Origin: Siphonodentalium dalli
Lineage: Eukaryota; Mollusca; Scaphopoda; Gadilida; Siphonodentaliidae
Reading direction: 5' to 3'
Assembly (NCBI GenBank): GCA_032622095.1
Contig: CP136069.1
Coordinates: forward strand, 121,388,126 to 121,452,125
DNA: 64,000 bases
The stretch's first letter is position 1, and every line of letters begins with the position of its first letter. A program made the translations under genes and the position numbers. Shown one piece after another: positions 12,901 through 24,748 of this stretch. Below the pieces are notes generated by a model, which did not search any database, was not told where the DNA came from, and saw only the letters and a list, made by a program, of their open reading frames with translations.

Positions 12901-15900
12901 TTTATCACGATATTTGATGGTTCTGATGTGTTTGACCTTAAATTGCACCACACACGCACAACTCTGCGTCATATGGTGGACTTATTTCGGCAGGTGCACC
13001 ACCCAAGCATCTAAAAATGATGGGACGCAGCTGGGATTTTCAGAAATAGGTCATCACGGGAGCAGATACTAAGCGCGATCACTATATTTGATGGCTCTGA
13101 CGTCTTTGACCTTATATTGCACCAGATCCGCACAACTGTGCGTCATGTAGTGGCGATATTTGGACAGGTACATCACCCTAGCATCTAAAAATGATGGGAC
13201 CAGCTGGCATTTTCAGAAATAGGTCATCACGGGAGCAGATACTAAGCGCGATAACTATATTTGATGGCTCTGACGCGTTTGACCTTATATTGCACCACAT
13301 ACGCACAAGTGTGCGTCATAGAGTGCAGTTATTTGGGCAGGTGTCCCACCCTAGCATCTAGAAATGATGGGACGCAGCTGGGATTTTGAGAAATAGGTCA
13401 CCACGGGAGCAGATGCTGTGCTTTATCACGATATTTGATGGTTCTGATGTGTTTGACCTTATATTTCACCAGATCCGCACAACTGTGCGTCATGTAGTGG
13501 AGATATTTGGACAGGTACATCACCCTATCATCTAAAAATTATGGGACGCAGCTGGGATTTTCAGAAATAGGTCATCACGGGAGCAGATACTAAGCGCGAT
13601 CACTATATTTGATGGCTCTGACGTGTTTGACCTTAAATTGCACCACATACGCACAACTGTGCGTCATGTAGTGGAGATATTTGGACAGGTACATCACCCT
13701 AGCATCTAAACATGATGGGACGCAGCTGGGATATTCAGAAATAGGTCATCACGGGAGCAGAAACTAAGCGCCATCACTATATTTGATGGCTCTGACGTGT
13801 TTGACCTTATATTGCACCACATACGCACAACTGTGCGTCATGTAGTGGAGATATTTGGACAGGTACATCACCCTAGCATCTAATAATGATGGGACGCAGC
13901 TGGGATTTTTAGAAATAGGTCATCACGGGAGCAGATACTAAGCGCGATCACTATATTTGATGGCTCTGACGTGTTTGACCTTATATTGCATCACATACGC
14001 ACAAGTGTGCGTCATAGAGTGCAGTTATTTGGGCAGGTGAACCACACTAGCATCTAGAAATGATGGGACGCAGCTGGGATTTTGAGAAATAGGTCACCAC
14101 GGGAGCAGATACTGTGCTTTATCACGTTATTTGATGGTTCTGATGTGTTTGACCTTAAATTGCACCACACACGCACAACTTTGCGTCATAGAGTGGAGTT
14201 ATTTTGTCAGGTGCACCACTCTAGCATCTAAAAATGATGGGACGCAGCTGGGATTTTCAGAAATAGGTCATCACGGGAGCAGATACTAAGCGCGATCACT
14301 ATATTTGATGGCTCTGACATGTTTGACCTTATATTGCACCAGATCCGCACAAGTGTGCGTCATAGAGTGGATTTATTTCGGCCGGTACGCCATCCTAGCA
14401 TCTAAAAATGATTGGACGCAGCTGGGATTTTCAGAAATAGGTCATCACGGCAGCAGATACTAAGCGCGATCACTATATTTGATGGCTCTGACGTGTTTGA
14501 CCTTATATTGCACCAGATCCGCACAACTGTGCGTCATGTAGTGGGGATATTTGGACAGGTACATCACCCTAGCATCTAAAAATGATGGGACGCAGCTGGG
14601 ATTTTCAGAAATAGGTCATCACGGGAGCAGATACTAAGCGCGATCACTATATTTGATGGCTCTGACGTGTTTGACCTTATATTGCACCACATACGCACAA
14701 CTGTGCGTCATATAGTGCAGTTATTTGGGCAGGTGAACCACACTAGCATCTAGAAATGATGGGACGCAGCTGGGATTTTGAGAAATAGGTCACCACGGGA
14801 GCAGATACTATGCGTTATCACGATATTTGATGGCTCTGACGTGTTTGACCTTATATTGCACCAGATCCGCACAACTGTGCGTCATGTAGTGGAGATATTT
14901 GGACAGGTACATCACCATAGCATCTAAAAATGATGGGACGCAGCTGGGATTTTCAGAAATAGGTCATCACGGGAGCAGATACTAAGCGCGATCACTATAT
15001 TTGATGGCTCTGACGTGTTTGACCTTATATTGCACCACATACGCACAAGTGTGCGTCATTGAGTGCAGTTATTTGGGCAGGTGCACCACCCTAGCATCTA
15101 AACATGATGGGACGCAGCTGGGATTTTCAGAAATAGGTCATCACGGGAGCAGATACTAAGCTTTATCACGATATTTGATGGTTCTGATGTGTTTGACCTT
15201 ATATTGCACCAGATCCGCACAACGGTGCTTCATGTAATGGAGTTATTTCGGCAGGTGCACCACCCTAGCATCTAAAAATGATGGGACGCAGCTGGGATTT
15301 TCAGAAATAGGTCATCACGGGAGCAGATACTAAGCGCGATAACTATATTTGATGGCTCTGACGTGTTTGACCTTATATGGCACCACATACGCACAAGTGT
15401 GCGTCATAGAGTGCAGTTATTTGGGCAGGTGAACCACACTAGCATCTAGGGTGATGTACCTGTCCAAATATCTCCACTACATGACGCACACTTGTGCGGA
15501 TCTGGTGCAATATAAGGTCAAACACGTCAGAGCCATCAAATATCGTGATAACGCATAGTATCTGCTCCCGTGGTGACCTATTTCTAAAAATCCCAGCTGC
15601 GTCCCATCATTTATAGATGCTAGTGAGGTTCAACTGCCCAAATAACTGCACTCTATGACGCACACTTGTGCGGATCTGGTGCAATATAAGGTCAAACACG
15701 TCAGAGCCATCAAATATCGTGATAACGCATAGTATCTGCTCCCGTGCTGACCTATTTCTCAAAATCCCAGCTGCGTCCCATCATGTATAGATGCTAGTGC
15801 GGTTCACCTGCCCAAATAACTGCACTCTATGACGTACACTTGTGCGTATGTGGTGCAATATAAGATCAAACACGTCAGAGCCATCAAATATAGTGATCGC

Positions 15901-18900
15901 GCTTAGTATCTGCTACCGTAATGACCTATTTCTGAAAATCCCAGCTGCGTCCCATCATTTTTAGATGCTAGGGTGATGTACAGGTCTGTCCAAATATCTC
16001 CACTACGTGACGCACAGTTGTGCGGATCTGGTGCAATATAAGGTCAAATACGTCAGAGCCATCAAATATAGTGATCGCGCTTAGTATCTGCTCCCGTGAT
16101 GACCTATTTCTGAAAATCCCAGCTGCGACCCAACATTTTTAGATGCTATGGTGGCGCACCTGCCCAAATAAATCCACTCTATGACGCACACTTGTGCGTA
16201 TGTGGTGCAATATAAGGTCAAACACGTCAGAGCCATCAAATATAGTGATCGCGCTTAGTATCTGCTCCCGTGATGACCTATTTCTGAAAATCCCAGCTGC
16301 GTCCCATCATTTTTAGATGCTAGGGGGGTGCACCTGTCCCAGTAACTCCACTACATGACGCACAGTTGTGCGGATCTGGTGCAATATAAGGTCAAACACA
16401 TCAGAACCATCAAATATCGTGATAAAGCACAGTATCTGCTCCCGTGGTGACCTATTTCTGAAAATCCCAGCTGCGTCCCATCATTTCGAGATGCTAGGAT
16501 GGCGCACCTGCCGAAATAAATCCGCTCTATGACGCACACTTGTGCGTATGTGGTGCAATATAAGGTCAAACACGTCAGAGCCATCAAATATAGTGATCGC
16601 GCTTAGTATCTGCTCCGTGATGACCTATTTCTGAAAATCCCAGCTGCGTCCCATCATTTTTAGATGCTAGGGTGATGTACCTTTCCAAATATCTCCACTA
16701 CATGACGCACAGTTGTGCGGATCTGGTGCAATATAAGGTCAAACACGTCAGAGCCATCAACTGTCGTGATAACGAATAGTATCTGTTCCCGTGGTGACCT
16801 ATTTCTCAAAATCCCAGCTGCGTCCCATCATTTCTAGATGCTAGTGTGGTTCCCCTGCCCAAATAACTGCACTCTATGACGCACACTTGTGCGTATGTGG
16901 TGAAATATAAGGTCAAACACATCAGAACCATCAAATATCGTGATAAAGCACAGTATCTGCTCCCGTGGTGACCTATTTCTAAAAATCCCAGCTGCGTCCC
17001 ATCATTTCTAGATGCTAGGAAGGCGCACCTGCCGAAATAAATCCGCTCTATGACGCATACTTGTGCGTATGTGGTGCAATATAAGGTCAAACACGTCAGA
17101 GCCATCAAATATAGTGATCGCTTAGTATCTGCTCCCGTGATGACCTATTTCTGAAAATCCCAGCTGCGTCCCATCATTTTTAGATGCTAGGGTGATGTAC
17201 CTGTCCAAATATCTCCACTACATGACGCACAGTTGTGCGGATCTGGTGCAATATAAGGTCAAACACGTCAGAGCCATCAACTATCGTGATAACGAATAGT
17301 ATCTGCTCCAGTGGTGACCTATTTCTCAAAATCCCAGCTGCGTCCCATCATTTCTAGATGCTAGTGTGGTTCCCCTGCCCAAATAACTGCACTCTATGAC
17401 GCACACTTGTGCGTATGTGGTGCAATATAAGGTCAACACGTCAGAGCCATCAAATATAGTGATCGCGCTTAGTATCTGCTTCCGTGATGACCTATTTCTG
17501 AAAATCCCAGCTGCGTCCCATCATTTTTAGATGCTAGGGTGATGTTCCTGTCCAAATATCTCCACTACATGACGCACAGTTGTGCGGATCTGGTGCAATA
17601 TAAGGTCAAACACGTCAGAGCCATCAAATATCGTGATAACGCATAGTATCTGCTCCCGTGGTGACCTAATTCTCAAAATCCCAGCTGCGTCCCATCATTT
17701 ATAGATGCTAGGGTGGTGTACCTGCCCAAATAACTGCACTCTATGACGCACACTTGTGCGTATGTGGTGCAATATAAGGTCAAACACGTCAGAGTCATCA
17801 AATATAGTTATCGCGCTTAGTATCTGCTCCCGTGATGAACTATTTCTGAAAATCCCAGCTGCGTCCCATCATTTTTAGATGCTAGGGTGATATACCTGTC
17901 CAAATAGCTCCACTACATGACGCACAGTTGTGCGGATCTGGTGCAATATAAGGTCAAACACGTCAGAGCCATCAAATATCGTGATAACGCATAGTATCTG
18001 CTCCCGTGGTGACCTAATTCTTAAAATCCCAGCTGCGTCCCATCATTTCTAGATGCTAGGGTGGTGTAACTGCCCAAATAGCTCCTCCACATGACGCACA
18101 GTTGTGTGGATCTGGTGCAATATAAGGTCAAACACGTCAGAGCCATCAAATATAGTGATCGCGCTTAGTATCTGCTCCCGTGATGACCTATTTCTGAAAA
18201 TCCCAGCTGCGTCCCATCATTTTTAGATGCTAGGGTGGTGCACCTGTCCAAGAAACTCAACTACATGACGCACAGTTGTGCGGATCTGGTGCAATATAAG
18301 GTCAAACACATCAGAACTTTCCAATATCGTGATAAAGCACAGTATCTGTTCCCGTGGTGACCTATTTCTCAAATTCCCAGCTGCGTCCCATCATTTCTAG
18401 ATGCTAGGATGGCGCATCTGCCGAAATAAATCCACTCTATGACGCACACTTGTGCGTATGTGGTGCAATATAAGGTCAAACACGTCAGAGCCATCAAATA
18501 TAGTGATCGCGCTTAGTATCTGCTCCCGTGATGACCTATTTCTGAAAATCCCAGCTGCGTCCCATCATTTTTAGATGCTAGGGTGATGTACCTGTCCAAA
18601 TATCTCCACTACATGACGCACAGTTGCGCGGATCTGGTGCAATATAAGGTCAAACACGTCAGAGCCATCAACTATCGTGATAACGCTTAGTATCTGCTCC
18701 CGTGGTGACCTATTTCTCAAAATCCCAGCTGCGTCCCATCATTTCTAGATGCTAGTATGGTTCACCTGCCCAAATAACTGCACTCTATGACGCACACTTG
18801 TGCGTATGTGGTGCAATATAAGGTCAAACACGTCAGAGCCATCAAATATAGTGATCGCGCTTAGTATCTGCTTCCGTGATGACCTATTTCTGAAAATCCC

Positions 18901-21807
18901 AGCTGCGTCCCATCATGTTTAGATGCTAGGATGATGTAACTGTCCAAATATATCCACTACATGACGCACAGTTGTGCGGATCTGGTGCAATATAAGGTCA
19001 AACACGTCAGAGCCATCAAATATCGTGATAACGCATAGTATCTGCTCCCGTGGTGACCTATTTCTCAAAATCCCAGCTGCGTCCCATCATTTCTAGATGC
19101 TAGTGTGGTTCACCTGCCCAAATAACTGCACTCTATGACGCACACTTGTGCGTATGTGGTGCAATACAAGGTCAAACACGTCAGAGCCATCAAATATAGT
19201 GATCGCGCTTAGTATCTGCTCCCGTGATGACCTATTTCTGAAAATCCCAGCTGCGTCCCATCATTTATAGATGCTAGGGTGGTGCACCTGCCCAAATAAC
19301 TGCACTTTATGACGCATACGTGTGCGTATGTTGTGCAATATAAGGTCAAACACGTCAGAGCCATCAAATATAGTTATCGCGCTTAGTATCTGCTCCCGTG
19401 ATGACCTATTTCTGAAAATCCCAGCTGCGTCCCATCATGTTTAGATGCTAGTGTGATGTACCTGTCCAAATATCTCCACTACATGACGCACAGGTGTGCG
19501 GATCTGGTGCAATATAAGGTCAAACACGTCTGAGCCATCAAATATCGTGATAACGCATAGTATCTGCTCCCGTGGTGACCTATTTCTCAAAATCCCAGCT
19601 GCGTCCCATCATTTCTAGATGCTAGTGTGGTGCACCTGCCCAAATAACTGCACTCTATGACGCACACTTGTGCGTATGTGGTGCAATACAAGGTCAAACA
19701 CGTCAGAGCCATCAAATATAGTGATCGCGCTTAGTATCTGCTCCCGTGATGACCTATTTCTGAAAATCCCAGCTGCGTCCCATCATTTTTAGATGCTAGG
19801 GTGATGTACCTGTCCAAATATCTCCACTACATGACGCACAGTTGTGCGGATCTGGTGCAATATAAGGTCAAACACGTCAGAGCCATCAAATATAGTGATC
19901 GCGCTCAGTATCTGCTCCAGTGATGACCTATTTCTGAAAATCCCAGCTGCGTCCCATCATGTTTAGATGCTAGGGTGATGTACCTGTCCAAATATCTCCA
20001 CTACATGACGCACAGGTGTGCGGATCTGGTGCAATATAAGGTCAAACACGTCTGAGCCATCAAATATCGTGATAACGCATAGTATCTGCTCCCGTGGTGA
20101 CCTATTTCTCAAAATCCCAGCTGCGTCCCATCATTTCTAGATGCTAGTGTTGTGCACCTGCCCAAATAACTGCACTCTATGACGCACACTTGTGCGTTTG
20201 TGGTGCAATATAAGATAAACACATCAGAACCATCAATTATCGTTCATCAATCATAGTATCTTCTCTCGTGGTTACCTATTTCTGAAAATCCCAGGTGCGT
20301 CCCATCATTGTATAGGCTTGGCTTGTGTACCTGCCCAAATAACCCACATAATGACGCACTATTGTGCGTAGGTTGTGCAATATAGCATCAAATACGTCAG
20401 AACCATCAACTCTCGTGATCACGCATATTATCTGATCCTGTGATCACATCTTTCTGGAAATCCCAGCTGCGTCCCATCATCTTTTGATGCTTGGGTTGAG
20501 TACAGCCCAAATAACTGCACTTTATGACTCTTAGATGTGGGTGGGTGGTGCAATGTAGCTCCATATGCTCCAGTACCATGAAATCACGTGATTAAATTAT
20601 AGTATCTGGGCCCGTGGTTATCTCTTGGAAATGATTGTTGCGTCTATCAATTCTAGGTGCGTGGATGATAGACCTACTCAAATAACTTAACTTTACGACC
20701 CATAGTTGAGCAAGCGTAGGTGTTAAAATACATTTCCAGGTTTTCATCCATGCAGTAAAATGCATTACCATCCCCAACATTGAGCCCGTATTTCCGTTAT
20801 CACACCACTGCCTTAATTATAAGTAAGCCCCCACAGACTCCATTCCCGGTCCTTGTGTCCAACATAAGTATGCCCCAATGCAAAGTAGCCATTTCTGTCA
20901 AATACACCCCTGCATTAAATAGTTGTTCGCCCCTACAAACACATAGCCCTGTATTAAATAGAAACGTTCCTGCCCAAAACACTTATTTCTAATTATTTAT
21001 CAATGTAACAGAAAGTATCCCCCACATAGACCCCCATTTCCGGACACACATCCCTTCATTAAACATATGTATGCCCCCCCCCCCCCCGACCGAACCATAC
21101 TTATGGTACTACCGTCCCTGTATTAAAAAGCCACGGTCATAAACCCAATTATACATCCCTGCATAAATTAGAAGCGCTCCCATTCAAAACACAGGCTTCA
21201 TTTCAAGTATTCACTCTCTTTTCGAACGGAATTGCTACCCCCCCCCCCCCCCAAAAATAGTGCCCCCATTCCCAGTAATACAACACTGCATTAAATATAT
21301 ATAGCCCCAGATAAACCATTACCGCTAATGTGTCCTTGTGTCAAACATGAGTATGATCCAACATAAAATGGCCATTTGCGGTGGTTATACACGTATAGAC
21401 AACAGTACCCCGGCGCACAGTGTACCAATTTTGTTACGTCCCTGAATTAAACACTAGAGCGCCCCCCACACACACACATCTGTGATACATAGAAGAGTTC
21501 CTACCCAATAAAGTCTTCATTTCCGAGTATTTATCAATGTAATATAAGACAATGCCCCCCCCCCCCCAACATAGAGCCCACATTTCATTTGACACATCCC
21601 TGTTTAAAACATAAGGACCCCCCCCCCCCAAAAAAAGCATACCCCATATGAGGTGATACGTCCCCGTATTAAATAGTCGCGGACAAATACTCAATAGTTC
21701 GATAGAGTAACGTATGTGAACGCGCGTATATATGTACGTTACCAGATCGCGCCGATCGCGGCTGGGCGCGGGGCGCGTTTAACTAACGAAATACTCTATC
21801 TCTATAT

Positions 21808-21849
<42 letters not shown>

Positions 21850-21881
21850 CTATATATATCTTCTATATCTATATTTGCGAA

Positions 21882-21912
<31 letters not shown>

Positions 21913-24696
21913 GTTCTATAGAAATTCACAGGGGACCATCTAGATGATGCCAAAGGGGTCTACTAGGAGTAGCTTTTTACGAGAAAGATAATGGTCGGGG
22001 TTAGAATTTTCTAAAGTGACGCCGTTGTTGTCAGGGGCAGAAAAGGGGGAGGGGCAGAAAAAAAATTTGTCGCCGATTGCCACCAAACTTATATATAATC
22101 ATCACCATACTATGAGGAATCTAATGGCGTGGTTTAAATATGGCAAAAGTCGCGCCGTTCGCGTCAGGGGTACCAGGAAGGGGGGTGGGCAGAATTTTTT
22201 TCTGTCGCCGATTGCCACGAAACTTACATATAATCATCCCCATGATATGAAGAATCCATCGGTGTAGTTAAATCTGTCAAAAGTGGCGTCGTTTGAGTCA
22301 GGAATGAACGGAAAAGGAGAGTGGCACCAAAATTGATAAAACTAATTTTAGCGCCGATTTCCACCAAATTGATATATATTCTTCTTCGTGATACAAGGAA
22401 TCTAATTGTGAGATTTAACAACGCCAAATTGTTGTTTTTGGATGAGAGATTGGGAGGGGGTGGGCACTAAATTTAATAATAAGTCGCCGATTGCCACCAC
22501 ACTTATACAAAATCATCCCCATGGTATGAGGAGTCTAATGGTGTGGCTTTTATCTGTCAAATGTGGCCTCATTCGAGTCAGGGTTGCATTGAAAGGGACA
22601 GGGGCACCAAAATTTATGCACAATGTTTTTAGCGCCAATTTCCACCAAATTGATACACGTTTTTATCCATGATACGAGGAATCTAATCGTGATTTAAAGA
22701 CGACATAATGGTGCTGTTTGGGTGAGAGATGGAGAGGGGAGGGATTGGCACCAAATTTTATAAAAAAAAATTGATTAGTCGCCCATTATCACCAAACTTA
22801 TAAACAATCATCTCCATGATATCAGGAGTGTAATCGTGTGGTTTAAGGGTGTCACAAGTGGGGCCATTCAAGTCAGTGGTGTATAGAGATGAGAGGGACA
22901 CAAAAAATTATATCTATATGTTTAGTGCCGATTTCCACCAGATTGATACATATTCTTCTCCGTGATACGAGGAATCTTATCGTGTGGTTTAGATACACCA
23001 AATTGGTGCCCTATGGGTGAGAGATATGGGGACCTTAAATTTGATACGAATTTGTATACTCGCCAATTTTCACCAATTTCATATATATGCATCTCTAATC
23101 TCTAATGAGTCTTAGTGTGTGCAGCTTGAGTCCGAAATAGGGACGGGAGGGTCACCAAAACTGATACAAAATATTTTTAGTACCAATTACCATCAAATTC
23201 AGACACGTTCTTCTCAAATGATACAAGAAATAAAATCGTGCTGTCTGTCTGTCTTTTTGTCTGTCTGTGTGCATTCTATATATAGCTTCACACGGTACAA
23301 TCGAGATGGCACCAAGGCGTTCTAAGATGGGTAACTTTTTACAAGGAAGACAATGGTGCGGGTTAACATTTTCTAAAATGACGCTGTTGGTGGGAGGGGA
23401 AATTAAAAAAATATGGTGAAATAGTTTTGTCGCTGATTTCCACCAAACGAATACATAATCACCTTCGCAATATGGCGTTGTTCGAGTCAGCGTTGCATCA
23501 ACAATTGATTTAATAAACCAAATTCCACCAAATTCATACACTTTTTTCTCTAATGATATACCATGAATTAAATCACATTTGGTGTCGTTTGCGTCACGGA
23601 TGGCGAGCGGATATGCACTATCATTGATAAGATTGCTATTCGCCGATATCCACATATAAGTTATATACAGTCACCAGGCCATCTCCATATCATTTTAAGT
23701 AGTTGGGCGTTCACATTTCACAATCCCGACATATGGTGACCCACATAAGTCACTTGAACAATTATATCTTCTTAACAGTCATATTTATATGGGAATGGCA
23801 ATCAAGGCGTTCACACAATGAGCTAGCAAAAAGAGATAACTAGAAGAATCATTAAACGTATATTTTTATCATTCTATTGAAGAGATACATATATTCGTGC
23901 AAACTGAGAGACCTCGAACCGTCAGAGGATTGCATATATATAATAAAAAAAATTAGTCTGTTCCATTCAATACAGTTTCCACAAAAAGTTACAATTTGTC
24001 AAGAGATATGGAAGGCCTGTTCAAAAATAGTGGTCACAGTGTGCAGTCAAATATAGTTTCTTCTGATAAACAAGAAAATGCAGTTAGTAGCACAAGACTT
24101 TTCAGGATCCTACTAATACTGACATCTGACAAGGGTTTTAGAACAGACTCATCGACTGACATAAACAACTCAAAATTCTCGCTCTGTGCCTGTCACATGT
24201 AGCTGATATATAGGCGCAGCAACATTTCGTTTAAACTAAGAATATTTAGCCAATATATAGCACCATGAACAGAGGAGCACCTGGAAATTTCTTTGAAACA
24301 TCTGTATCTTCATGGAGATATGATAGCCAGGTGTCCTCGAGATCTTAGTCCAACCCACTAGATTGATTGATACATCTCAATATGTAAAACCCAATTATCA
24401 TCTTTTATCGAACTAATGTGTTTATGATGTTCATGTGTCATATTATAATTTATACGCAGTTGTAAATAAATAAATACTTCATTATTGGTGGAACAGATTA
24501 ATCGTCATAAACAGAATGACAATTGACAAGGTGAGCCACTACTTATATTACATGACTGTAATAATCATGTTTTGTGATGCTAGTTGAATATACAATTTTA
24601 TGAGAAAACGTATAACACTTTAAGCAAGAGCATTCTCTATTCCCAACAAATATCCACAGCATACATTAACCTGGGCAACGCCGGGTAACCCTGCTA

Positions 24697-24748
<52 letters not shown>

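Larger units (their letters stand above)
7330..21815. repeat. Giant head-to-head palindrome with satellite arms
   Basis: Sequence from about 7330 rightwards is repeated in reverse complement from about 21815 leftwards. Outer marks include GAGATAGAGTATTTTGTTAG, the GCGCCCCGCGCCCAGCCGCG block and CACCTCATATGGGGTATG. The orientation flips at 15446-15450 (CTAG), essentially without a loop. The left arm is about 8.1 kb and the right about 6.4 kb; the difference is about ten satellite monomers. Each arm is a unique outer part of about 1.05 kb (7330-8380 and 20745-21815) plus a tandem array. Both outer boundaries lie in TA microsatellite. The whole structure lies inside lectin intron 4. No transposase is visible. 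Confidence 0.9.

Noticed and set aside
12740-13072. 110-codon frame within the satellite (and similar minus-strand frames at 16351-16587 and 16806-17108)
   Set aside because: It is one reading of the 174-bp monomer, which is 58 codons long. Most neighbouring monomers have a TAA in the same frame, so it is not a gene.
8380-20745. CRISPR-like array or centromeric satellite
   Set aside because: Repeats are adjacent long monomers without unique spacers, in a eukaryotic intron. A centromere call would need a far longer array and genome context.
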